Below, in pieces: positions 35,875-47,085 of a stretch of 64,000 nt of DNA. The translations under genes and the position numbers were made by a program. Every line of letters starts with the position of its first letter. Position 1 is the first letter of the stretch. The stretch spans positions 5,393,354 to 5,457,353 of the forward strand of contig CM052362.1 in NCBI GenBank assembly GCA_028551475.1, in the 5' to 3' direction. Source of the stretch: Casuarina equisetifolia (lineage: Eukaryota; Streptophyta; Magnoliopsida; Fagales; Casuarinaceae). Below the pieces are notes generated by a model. That model saw nothing but the letters and a program-made list of their open reading frames with translations. It searched no databases and was not told where the DNA came from.

Positions 35875-35934
35875 AAATTGCGGCGGCCATTTCCTGGGGA
35901 CGGAGAGAGAGCAAGATCGGAGCATCCTAAGCAT
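35875..35934 (-). pseudogene. Isolated exon 1 copy of the 389-aa gene
   Basis: The minus strand encodes MLRMLRSCSLSVPRKWPPQF and then a GTATGTTATG donor. This is homologous to exon 1 of the models at 21100 (MARRLLKMLLSRPFFVAEKW) and 47016. No downstream exons follow; the next DNA is micro-exon-family sequence. An orphan 5' end within the inverted-repeat arm. Confidence 0.55.
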
Positions 35935-38240
35935 CGTCCGACCGTTCTCCAGCACCTTCAAAACCAAAACCCAGAGAGCGAGAGAACGGATGGACGATTG
36001 CTCAAGATGTTCCTCAAAACCCAGAGAGTGAGAGAATGGTCGTAGCTCAAGATGCTCCTTAAAACCCAGAGAGTGAGAGAAAGAGAGAAGACCGAGAGTG
36101 AAAACGTTACTCAAGTCCCTCCGACGCCCGAATCGACAGAAATCTGCAGACAGAGCCAACTTACAGCCAAATGCATCATGAGAAAGCAACGCTTAACGCC
36201 ACGGCAGGTCTTATCTGACATTTTGCCTTAATATTCACCGAAAAAGCGCAGCACACTCTTTGTGCAGATTTCTGAAAACAGAAAATTTGTCTCTCTCGTC
36301 CCGTCGAGCCTGCTTTTCCCTGCAGCCCATTTAAAAGGCGTATCTTCAAGGATCCCTTTCTTCTGTCTTCGGCCAATCAAATAACGATAATTTATGATTC
36401 AATAAAAGCTACGCGGCTTAAAATCAAAAGCAAGTTCCCATGGTGCTGGCTATGTCCAAGCTTTCGTACGAATTGGCTACCCTTAGCTGTAGCGCTGTAG
36501 CTTCGGAGACTGGTAAGGCCGGGCATTAACACCGTTCCAGCTTCCCAGAAAATTAATACACCGTTTGTATCACTTACTGGCCTACTCTACCTTCCCATCA
36601 ATGAAACTCAACCCGAGGTAGTTTTAGATATTTTCCTAAAATAACATCATTTCATTTATAAAACATGCACAGTATTGTAAAAAAGTGTTAGGCATAAAAT
36701 AACAAGCTTAGCATCCGAAGCACCAAGATAATTCAAATTTCATACTATTCTGATGTTGATAATTATATTAATACCAAGTCGAGTACACATTAGAGCCACG
36801 ACCATATGCAGAAGGAGCGGGGGCTGTGAGGACCCAGCACAGCCTCGCTCCTTGGGCCACAGCATTTATTGAACTTAATATTTTATTTCAGTATTGATAA
36901 TTATATTAGTACTAAGTATTTCAACGCAGTGGCAGGAGGGTGGAGTGGGGGATCTGCATGGCCGAGAGAGAGTGGGTGAGGGTAAAACTGTTCTCTTTTA
37001 ACTCCATCAAAAAAGGCTTGAAGTGGCTTCAGGAAAGGAAAAAATTCTCAAAAAACCGACAAGAACCTGCAAACAGGGCGAGCGGTAGACTTGCATGAGA
37101 TCATACCGACTGGTATGAGTAATTGGAGCCAATATCGGATTAGATCTCATTAAAAGTCATAAATCATAGCCATAGTCTTGGACAGCTTTCACGTTAAAGT
37201 GGTACACTCATTCACAGGAAGCTTGCTAGGATGACCAGTCTTCGAGAGCTTTCTAGTCAAAGTGTACACAATTTTACAATAAGCTTTCTTGGATAACGGG
37301 AAATTGGTTAATATATAATTAAAAACATTTACATTATTAACTTTGTACATTTATAAAAAATCCCTAATTAGGTAGATCCAATATAAATGAGCATGACGAT
37401 AAGCATGTCACAACCACCTCAATTCAATGAGTTTTTATTTTTTCCTCAAAGAGTTGTAAATGTTGTGGCATGGAATGGTCTAATGTATTAGAGTTCCCTT
37501 TGTCTTGTTTAGGCACTCACTATCCTTCTTCAATCCTAAATATTAGAATGTATAGATTATTATTGTTTTGTGAACCATAGAAGGAACCCAAGCCCAACAA
37601 GCACCATGTATAATGTGTGAAACCTCAAACTTGATCATTTTGGTCAAAATTTGAATTTAGACTTCGTAGTGTTTATTTAGTATCTCACTAATTCAATTGA
37701 ACTTACAAAAAAGTACCCCTTATCAAATGATGGTCTTGTGGCTAAAGTACTTGCACTAGATCTAGGTTCTTAGGGAAAGAAAAAGAAGCAATTTTATTTT
37801 GAATGTAATGTGGGGCACTCAGATGCTTATGTATTGTATTTTCACTACACTTTAGCCACATTTAGATTGATTTCAACTATTTGAGTATTTCATTAAAAAA
37901 AAAAAGTAGTCCAATATCATTCAAAAGTTCTAGTAATGTCCACTATGAAGGTACTTGGAATTAAAAAGAAAAATGCATCACATTGTCTTCATCTATAACA
38001 TAGTCCAAAAAATATTTCTACTGGTGACTATAGGCATGTTGTTTTAGCTATGCTCTTGATATGTATTCTTCTTGCTAGTTGGGGTTGGTTGATAAACATC
38101 AAGTTGAAGGTTGATGTTTTGCATTGGAACAACATGTTCTAGTTTAACTCACAGAAAAACTTTGTTTACCTCTATGTACTATCTATTAGATAAATGAATG
38201 CAACATCCAATTTGGAAAAAGGCATCATTTATAGTATAAA
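35875..38240 (-). repeat. Inverted-repeat arm 1
   Basis: Read in reverse, this arm follows 44150-47085 from the cyclase intron-derived part (37110-38240), through the palindrome region (near 37100) and the promoter-like block (36000-36640), to the exon 1 copy. Arm 2 has extra DNA between 46440 and 47000. Arms of ~2.4 kb are separated by ~5.9 kb. Identity is high at many landmarks but not perfect. Confidence 0.75.
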
Positions 38241-38379
38241 GCCATCCATTTGGGAATTCAGGTGCTATTACATGTCTATTGCTTACCTTGATATATCATA
38301 AAAATGAATTCTATTATGTTTTGTACTAATATAGAATGAGTAAGGTCAACAAATGGTGCTAACACTACTTAAATATTCT

Positions 38380-38490
38380 GAAAATCATCCTTGTGGAAGC
38401 CCTTTAGCCAAAATATTTTATGTCCATTGCTTACCTCTTCGATTGCCTAGTGCTCAGGGATCACCAATAAGATGCATTCTCTTGAAACAA
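38380..38490 (+). pseudogene. Decayed cyclase exon 6
   Basis: AAAATCATCCTTGTGGAAGC, a deletion in the AKLDDVPAG region, then a stretch ending ATCACCAATAAGATGCATTC. The acceptor AG is gone (TTCTGAAAATC for TTCAGGAAATC) and the stop codon position is CAA. It lies inside the duplicate of the 15.9-18.3 kb region, so it derives from cyclase copy 3. Confidence 0.85.
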
Positions 38491-39610
38491 TTTTGTTGTA
38501 ATAAGTCTTATATTCTCCATAGTGATCTATCCCATAGATCTTTTATCTTTAATCACTATTTTCTAGTATGCGGATGTATAGATCATTATGAGCTACAAAA
38601 TCAATGTTTCTTTAACTCTGCCTTTCAGATTTATGTAGACTTTACCACAAGTAGGTTAAAGGTTGGCTTGGCAATATAGAATGGTATCTTTTGGGATACA
38701 ATACATAATTTTTCTAAGTTGTGTCTCTTGAAAACGAAAATTTTTGATGGAGTTAGAAAGGCTAAAGAGAGATCGAGAAAAGAAATCGAACGAAAATTTG
38801 CTTAAGCAACGACTGCCAGCATCTGGTCTTCTATAATTTCTTGATCTAGAAATGGAAGTCAAGAAGCTACTAGGGGGATTCTAACTCAAATTTCCACCCT
38901 AGAAAGAGTTTATGCCTTGAAATACTTAGGATATGACTCACAAGAATAGTTGCTACTTTTTCTTGGAAAACAAACAGGTTGATAAGTATTTTAGTTGGTA
39001 TTGTAGCAACTCAGTTTTTAACATCCTCCAGCAACTAGCTTAAGAGTTTGAGTCACATTTGTAAGTACCGTGAAGTTCTAACCTTGTCATATAAAAGTAG
39101 TTAAGTAATGCACTATGCAATTCTATTCTTGCTTTTCATTTTCCAATGAAGGGAATTTGTCCCTCACAAAGCACAAATACATCTGCTACAGCTATAGATT
39201 CCAATCAAACTTTATACAATATCTTTGCATCCACGGCAAGGGCTTGGACTCGGAAGCTTCTGTCTTGAAGAACGAAGTGAGGAAGTTGGCGATGCTTAGC
39301 ATTTGCATTTTTGGAGGCCTACGTCCGGCTTTCATGAGGTCGAGAGAGAGAGAGAAGAGATAAAATAGTTTCAGGAGGATGATGCAATGCATATAGGTGT
39401 GAAGGTAATTTGAAAAGCATTTTTTTTTCTAGGAGCAAATAGATAAAATGCATTACTGCTTGAGGGTTGGCGCAGGTTTTCCTTTGTTAATAAGTGAAAA
39501 AGATGGTGAAGAGAGCAAAGGGGAGGGATTCAATGACTATGTCGTATGTTGTTAGATTTGTTGTTATATGGAATTTTTTGCCTTTCATAACCTAGTTCTT
39601 TATAAAATGC
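38491..39610 (+). repeat. Duplicate of the DNA downstream of cyclase copy 3
   Basis: Follows 17264-18340: ACTATTTTCTAGTATG, the CTTGAAAACGAAAATTTTTG block, CATCCTCCAGCAACTAGCTT and a block ending TTTTTTGCCTTTCATAACC. It ends near 39610. No gene seen. Confidence 0.7.
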
Positions 39611-40830
39611 AAAACATGCTTCCATCATTATAAGCTAGTTTTAAAGAGGAATGATTTTTTTTTACATGATATTAAAACTCAATTCATATATGGCATCTTT
39701 TTACCCATAGATAGATATTCATATGATAACTCTTTTCATATATATATATATATATATGCTCATTTCACTCTAACTTGGTTTTAAAAAGAGAAATGTACAT
39801 GATATCATAAATCAAATTTATTGTTGCCTCTCTTTACTTGTGTACATATTCTTGTGAGAAGTTTTCTATGTTCAAGACAAGAAAGCACATTAAAAATGGT
39901 GTGTGTTTCATATTATTCAAAATATTATTTTTTTATATCTATATGATTTTCCTTATTTTGCTAATTGCATTTTGTAATCTCAAAAACCTTGTCTTTGACA
40001 TACCCATAATTGTTGCTTCAGCTTCACCATCTATGGGGTGAGTCCCTGGTTTAATTGTACAATAGTAATCAAGGCCTATATTGACTTAATGTGATTTATG
40101 TCAAAAATTTTGTCCCACATTATCAATATATTAATTATATTTGAACCCAAACTTAGATTGGACATCCTATCATTCATAAATTTGGTTTCCATAATTTTAG
40201 AAGGAAAATGGACTTTTTAACATAATTTTAAACTTAAATTCATGTATAGTACTTTTTTGCTTATGGATAGAGATTTATGAAAAGCCTTCTTCTACTACTC
40301 TTTTTTTTTAAAAAATATTTTAATATAGCTAATAGGGGTGATGGGATTTAAACTAGGAACCTTACCAATAGAAGCCCATAGCTTTGCCACTTAACTATTA
40401 GTCAAATTTCTTTTTCCATTACATTATCCTTGATGAAATGAAAAGTATGCTTCTATCACTATTTGCTAATTTTAAAGAGAATAAATTTTCCACGTGGTGT
40501 CATAATTTTCCTATATACTTATGAGAAGTCTTTTTTCATGTTTAAGACAAGAGTGCATTAAAAATTGTGTATTTCGTACTACTCAAAGTATTATACTTAT
40601 GTCTTTATCATTTTCCTTATTTTGTTAGTTGGGTTGGATTTAATGTCCTAGATGATGATGAGAGAATCTTGAGAATGTCCTTCCAGGATTGCATTTTGTA
40701 GTCTCAAAACCTTGTCATCATGATATCCAAAAAGGATGGTTTGGCTTCACCATCTATGGGGTGAATTGCTTAGTTTAGTTGTACAACAGTAATCAAGGCT
40801 TATGTTGATTCAATAATTATTTATTTTTGA
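39590..40830 (+). repeat. Degenerate tandem duplication
   Basis: About 39590-40100 and 40430-40830 share ordered landmarks: ATGAAATG/ATAAAATGCAAAACATGCTT, GAGAAGT...TTCAAGACAAGA, TTCCTTATTTTG, GCATTTTGTA(A/G)TCTCAAAA and TTCACCATCTATGGGGTGA. Both copies are non-coding. The function is unknown. Confidence 0.65.
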
Positions 40831-40920
40831 ATTAAATAGAGTGATCACGGTCATTGTTGTCCAGTTTAGAACCCAACTAAACCATTCCGCCTTCATCTTC
40901 AATTTCAATAAACAACAGCC

Positions 40921-41250
40921 ATGGCTTCATAACTCCTCCAACTCTTAGCCGTGTCCAACACCATCCCTACCTCTCCACCACCACAATCGCCTACCCCTCC
41001 ATCCTTGACACCAAAACCACCGATTACTCACTCTCTGCCACCCACGACAACAAAGACAGCCTTAGATCCACCGAAATGTCTATAATGGTTGCCGGATCAT
41101 TGACATCAACCAGAAGTATAACTCGCACCTGGAGCTCTGGGAGTCTAGGGATGGGCAGGATTGGCTCTTCTCACTTTTGTCCAGCATTTACTATGGCTTG
41201 CTCACCAACACTTCGAGAACGAAGATATCTGTCCATTTCATCACATTCAT
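40921..41250 (+). pseudogene. Cyclase exon 1 pseudogene
   Basis: Starts ATGGCTTCATAA, so the frame is stopped at codon 4. Shifting frames gives IAYPSILDTKTTDYSLSATH and later RIIDINQKYNSHLELWESRD, parallel to [13 protein letters not shown]...[18 protein letters not shown] in the working genes. The HTGTH motif is reduced to a piece like VHFI. The upstream ~85 bp match those of the 56-kb pseudogene (GGAATTAAATAGAGTGAT...AACAGCCATGGCTTC), so the two share a recent ancestor. No downstream exons found. Confidence 0.85.
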
Positions 41251-41289
41251 TGTATGGATGCAAACTGGTTAGGAGCCAGATAATGTGCG

Positions 41290-41560
41290 CATTCCTAGTT
41301 CTCTAGGAAGGTAGTAGAACTTATTTTTACTAAGATGCTTAGTCAACAGATTTGCCACAAGACAATCACATATAAAATGATGATGAACTCAATGGTGGAT
41401 TGGATTTTTGGTCAAATTAATTGCAGTGGTATTATCGTACTTAATATAAATGTGCATTTTGATATAGTATAATCAACAAGCTACCTTTTAATCTAAAGAA
41501 CTTGTGTACAGAAATTTCTTAAGATTATATACTTGGCTTCTATAATAGAAGTAGCAACAC
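41290..41560 (-). mobile_element. Ty1/copia RNase H relic
   Basis: Minus-strand reading gives a YDNTTAINLTKNPIHH segment, then HHHFICD and LLTKHLSKN with stops and shifts. This is the typical end of the copia RNase H region (DN-SAI-L-KNP---, HHF, D--TK-L). It lies just downstream of the cyclase exon 1 pseudogene and is clearly inactive. Confidence 0.55.
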
Positions 41561-42313
41561 TTCATTGATTCTTTAGTGAACAAGATATTCTTAAAATTGG
41601 CATGCTCTACTAGTATGTGATACACTAGAGAGATGAAGAATATTATATGCTGGAGTGACAAAGCATGTAATTGAAAAGTTGTCCCACATTTTCTTAGCTT
41701 TTCCTTTGTGAGAATGACCTATTGTGGCTAACATATCAAACTAAATAAAGAAGGAAAGAATGTTTCATTGAATCAAGTGTTACAATACTGGACTTAGAAG
41801 TAGATTGAGTTTGTCTAACATATTCTTAATGCCCTTTCCATCAAATTTCTAGTTACTTTCCCTCCACATGTCCAAACTATGAATGAAATACAAAATAAGG
41901 AAAATGCCACCAACCCAACCAACCAGCAAGATATTTCCTTATATGTTGCATGTAGAATCGGCATCGGATTGACAAGATAATGACGATCTTTCTTAGATCG
42001 CTGGGGTAGATGTGATCCCCAATTCTCGCTTATAATTGAGATCTGCAATCCTACTCTTCTCTTGTGCAACATCCGCCCCACGGAAACATTCATCCATGTC
42101 AGTCCTATTCTATGTGACCACTCCATGTAATAGGGAACCATTGAATTACTATAATTTTGAAATCTACGAGGTTGTTCGACCTCATCTTAGCAAACTCCAA
42201 GGAAAGAATTCACTCATTTTGGCGCTGAAATTTCAAGTGATGTATGTGGTTTTGGCTTTAAACCACTCCCTGAAGATAAATTGGTCCACCACTCTATAGA
42301 GATAACTCATAAC
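41561..42313. other. No gene recognised
   Basis: Contains open frames on both strands (for example 41815-42141 minus) without recognisable motifs. It may be further retroelement DNA. Confidence 0.35.
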
Positions 42314-42649
42314 TGTTAAGACTGGGGGACCATCTCAAAACCCATAGGTAATGAGTGGTAGGACTCAGTCATTAATAGGGCCATTACTTGGCCATCCCGT
42401 GTTCGATGTGGGAAAGCATTCTCCAACATGCTCCCTTCCCAAAGCTGGCTCACCAGTTATGGAAGTGGTGCTCAACTTATTGGATGGTGAAGGGGAGAAG
42501 CCCATTAACCACAACAGAGGCTCAGGACATAAACCCGCTTTGATATCATGTTAAGACTGGAGGGACCATCTTAAAACCCATAGGTAATGAGTGGCAGGAC
42601 CTCATTAATAAGGCCATTTCTTGGCCACCTCTCTAGATAACTCATAACA
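42314..42649. mobile_element. TRIM-like element with short terminal repeats
   Basis: TGTTAAGACTGG(G/A)GGACCATC occurs at 42314 and 42549 in direct orientation. The second repeat runs to ATAACTCATAACA at 42649 (101 bp, TG...CA). Next to the second repeat is GCTTTGATATCATG, the complement of a Met-initiator-tRNA type primer-binding site (TGATATCAAAGC), so the element lies on the minus strand. The short interior has no coding domain. The first repeat is shorter and runs into unrelated sequence, so the element is incomplete. Confidence 0.5.
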
Positions 42650-43369
42650 TCTCCAGTACACCGGTGTGAGAATTTATATGCTTTAGTGCTGTAATTTCAA
42701 CATAATTGTGTTTGAGATGTAGCAGTGATTGGTGGGCAATAATGTCGTCCTTAATGCAGTGAGTAGTGTTTGCGTTATGGGGAAAAGACACCAAATCTTT
42801 GGACCCTAGAAAATGTTTTTCCTCATGGGTTGGTTCCAGGAATTGCTAGTTTTCAGGTCTTCCAAACACCAGATTGGGAGACGTTTCCACGTCACCACAA
42901 CACCAGAAACAATTCTCATATATACTCATTTTACAAATTATACAATCTGAAAGCTCATTATCTCCACTAAAGTACTTATAGTCATACTTTGTTATTTAAA
43001 ATTTCACCTTCACCATTCATTCATCTAAAACTGAAAAAACAAACTAATATACATTCAAATATTGATGAACTTCAATTGCAACAAAATATTATCAAAGCTC
43101 AACATGACTATTACAAGCATCCTAATACTGATTCCTTTTACTTCCAGATCCCCAATAGGCTAAACCTCTTTGGACATTAAGTAGGCCAAAGAGTTACGAT
43201 TACTACTAGTCACTTTTCTTTATGTTCTTAAACTTGCTATTAAATCTCTTTTTGGTATTCCTAAAATTCTTTCAAAGTTTTCTTTTCCATCCTCTCCTTT
43301 CTTTCTTTCTTTTTTTTTTCAATGAGGGGTACGTTTCTCTAATGAGCACTTCCCCATCTCTATCTAACT
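42650..43369. other. No gene recognised
   Basis: AT-rich, short open frames only. The right end probably continues the gypsy relic in a badly decayed state. Confidence 0.35.
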
Positions 43370-43870
43370 GTCCATCCTCATATGATGTATGGAGAAGAAG
43401 TTAATGCTCATTCTTTCAATCAAAATAATTCCTTCCAAAACAAGCTGATAAAATAGGGTCTTTGTCACATACAGTTGTCGTTTGCATTCCATAAAATTTG
43501 AAAGTGTGTCAAAGAAGATTTGAGCCACCGAAAAGGATGTATATGTGTGAGAGAGTGGAATGACATTTACGAATTTGGACAAACGACCAACTATCGCAAA
43601 AATAGAGGTTTTTCTTTGTGAGGACAGCAATTTATCTTATTGACAAAATACATAGAAATATCATACTAGACTACAAGGGCACTGGAAGAGGTTGCAGTAA
43701 TCCAAGGACTATGTTTTCCTACTTTTGTTGCACTTGACCAAATTTTTCTACGCATCCTTCATATTTTTCCAATAGAAAACATATTTTGTCCTTTGGAGAG
43801 TCTTGTGGTACCCTTCATGGGTCCTCATGAAATTCTTTTAACAAGCTGGGAATTAAGAGTGAATTAGCCA
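43370..43870 (-). mobile_element. Ty3/gypsy integrase relic
   Basis: Minus-strand reading has FAIVGRLSKFVNVIPLSHTY and SVAQIFFDTLSNF, the pattern of the gypsy integrase core (VVDRLSK-AHFIPL, -A-IF---I---HG). Upstream on that strand (43640-43860), HEGYHKTLQRT, FYWKNMKDA and VKCNKSRK resemble the zinc-binding H2C2 region. Several stops and the changed Asp positions show it is dead. Confidence 0.75.
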
Positions 43871-44149
43871 ACAAGTAGATTCATCCTTGAAGAGATAACA
43901 CACTATTTGAACTCCTAGAAAACCTACTACTTCGCAACTGAGCTCATCTAGAATGAAGCCTTACATTAAGATCTACATACGTCTTCTCCACATCCTCCGT
44001 CTCTAGTATGATAATATTTCTGCCATTTGCTTAAGTCATAACCTAGTTTTCAATAGAGGAATACTACATGTCCTTTTTTTTTTTTTCGTAAACTCATTTC
44101 CAACAAGTTCCATGTTTCATTTCATTTTTTCCAAATTGGATGTAGCATT

Positions 44150-47085
44150 CATTTATCTAATAAAATGCATACAGGTAAACAAAGTGTTTTTATGAGTTAA
44201 ACTAGAACATGCTACTTCAATGTAGGACATCGACCTTCAGCTTAATGCTTATCAACCAACCCCAACTAGCAAGAAGAATACATATCAAGAGCATAGCTAA
44301 AACTGCCTATAGTCACCAGTAGAATATTTTTTTGGACTATGTTATATATGAAGACAATGTGATGCATTTTTCTTTTTAATTCCAAGTACCTTCACAATGG
44401 ACACTACTAGAACTTTTGAATGATATTAGACTACTATTTTTTTTTAATGAAATACTTAAATAGTTGAAATCAATCTAAATGTGGCCAAAGTGTAGAGAAA
44501 ATACAGTACATAAGCATCTAAGTGCCCCACATTACATTCATAATAAAATTGCTTATTTTTCTTTCCTAAGAACCTAGATCTAGTGCAAATACTTTAGTCA
44601 CAGGTCCATCGTTTGATAAGGGGCACTTTTTTGTAAGTTTAACTAAATCAATGAGATACTAAATGAACACTACGAAGTCTAAATTCAAAATTTGGCCAAA
44701 ATAGGTTTCATACATTATATATGGTGCTTGTTGGGCTTAGGTTCTTTCTATGGTTCACAAAGCAATAACAATCCATACATTCTAATATAGGATTGAAGAG
44801 GGATAATGAGTGCCTAAACAAGACAAAGGGAAGAGCTCTAATACATTTGACCTTTCTAGATCACAACATTTACAACTCTTTGCGAAAAAATAAAAACTCA
44901 TTGAACTAAGGTGGCTGTGACCTACTTATTGTCATGCTCATTTATATTGAATCCACATGATTAGGGTTTTTCATATATGTGCAAAGTTAACAATGTAAAA
45001 GTTTTTAATTACATGTGAACTAGTTTCCCGTTATCCAAGCAAGCTTGTTGTAAAATTGTGTACCACTTTGAGGAAAGCTCTCCAAGACTAGTCATCCTGG
45101 CAAGCTTTTCGTGAAAGAGTATACCACTTTGACTGGAAAGCTATCCAAGACTAGTTACTATAGTTTATGACTTTTAATGAGATCTCATCTGATATTGGCT
45201 CCAATTGCTCATACTAATTGGTATGACCTCATGCATGTCTACTCCCATAAGTCTCTAATAAACTAACATGTTATACCAATTGGTAAGAACTCATGCACGT
45301 CTACCGCTCGCCCTATTTGCGGGTTCCTGTCGGCTCGTTTGAGAATTTTTTCCTTTCCTGAAGCCACTTCAAGGCTTCTGATGGAGTTAAAAAAGAACAG
45401 TTTTACCCTCACCCATTCTCTCTCGGCCATGCAGATCCTCCCACTCCACTCCTCTGCCACCGCCCACTCTATTTCGTTGAAATACTTAGTACTAATATAA
45501 TTATCAATACTAAAATAAAATATTAAGTTCAATAAACGCTGCAGCCCAAGGAGGTTGTGTTGGGTCCTTGCAACCCCGCTCCTTCTGCAACCGGTTGTGG
45601 CTCTAGTGTGTACTAGACTTGGTATCAATATAATTATCAACATCAGAATAGTATGAAATTTAAATTATTTTGGTGCCTCGATGTTAAGCTTATTATTTTA
45701 TGCTAATAACACTTTTTTACAATACTAGTGTGCATTTTGTAAATGAAATGATATTATTTTAGGAAAATATCTAAAACTACATCGACTTCGAGTTTCATTG
45801 ATGGGAAGGTAGAGTAGGCCAGTAAGTGATACAAACGGTGTATTAATTTTCTGGGAAGCTGGAACGGTGTTAATGCCCGGCCTTACCAGTCCCCGAAGCT
45901 ACAGTGCTACAGCTAAGGGTAGCCAATTCGTACGAAAGCTCGGACATAGCAGCACCATGGGAACTTGCTTTTGATTTTAAGACGCGTAGCTTTTATTGAA
46001 TCATGAGTTATCGTTATTTGATTGGCCGAAGACAGAAGAAAGGGATCCTTGAAGATACGCCTTTTAAATGGGCTGCAGGGAAAAGCAGGCTCGACGGGAT
46101 GAGAGAGACAAATTTTCTGTTTTCAGAAATCTGCACAAAGCGTGTGCTGTGCTTTTTCGGTGAATATTTAGGCAAAATGTCAGATAAGACCTGCCGGGGC
46201 GTGAAGCGTTGCTTTCTCATGATGCTTTTGGCTGTAAGTTGGCTGTGTCTGCAGATTTCTGTCGATTCGGGCGTTGGAGGGACTTGAGTAAACGTTTTCA
46301 CTCGGTCTTCTCTCTTTGTTTCACTCTCTGGGCTTTAAGGAGCATCTTATGCTCCGACCATTCTCTCACTCTCTGGATTCTCTTTCTCTCACTCTCTGGG
46401 TTTTGAGGAACATCTTGAGTGCCTAAATCGGGCTATAGTCAAAATGCAGGTTCGCCGTCTTTCAGTTTTTTGAAACCCAGCATAAAGCTTTCACCGTGCT
46501 TTTTCCGGTGAACCTTAAGGCAAAATGTCAGGCAAGACCTGCTAAGGGCGTTATGCGTTGCTTTCTCTTGCCAGAAGATCCCCTCTTCTTCAGATTTTCG
46601 TTCGCTGCTGCGTGGGATACGTGGAGATATGCCTTGGATGGGGGAGACATCTTTCAATTTTTTGAAGCCCTGCATGCTTTTTCCGGTAAACCTACAGGTC
46701 AAAATGTCGGGCAATGCCTGCAGAAGGCAGAATCCAAATCCCAAGGTCTGTTACTCTCTGGCAAAACATAAGGTTCGCTCTCTCATTCTCTCTCCCTCCC
46801 ACTCACTCTCTCGGTTAAAGAGGTTCTCTCACACTCTGGGCATCGGTATTCTCTCTGCAGGCTCACCGTTGTTTCCAGATCCAGATCGGAATGTCTCACT
46901 CACTCTCTCCAAAAACCCAAGGTTCTCTCTCTCTCTTTCTCTCTCCTTCTCCCTCACTTTCTCGGTTTCAGAAGCTCTCTCACCCTCTGGGTTTTGGTTT
47001 TGCAGGTGGTGGAGAATGGCTAGACGATTGCTCAAGATGCTTCTTTCTCGCCCTCTATTGTCGCTGAAAAATGGCCGCCATTTGT
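44150..47085 (+). repeat. Inverted-repeat arm 2
   Basis: Reverse complement of 35875-38240 (see arm 1). From 44790 on it is also the left part of segmental duplication copy B. Its cyclase-intron-derived portion (44150-45290) is antisense to the introns of cyclase copy 3 and to 37110-38240. Confidence 0.75.

Noticed and set aside
35638..36189. Overlapping open frames of 135 and 174 codons on both strands
   Set aside because: They run across junctions of repeat families and simple GA/CT-rich sequence. Only the short exon 1 homology at 35875-35934 is supported.
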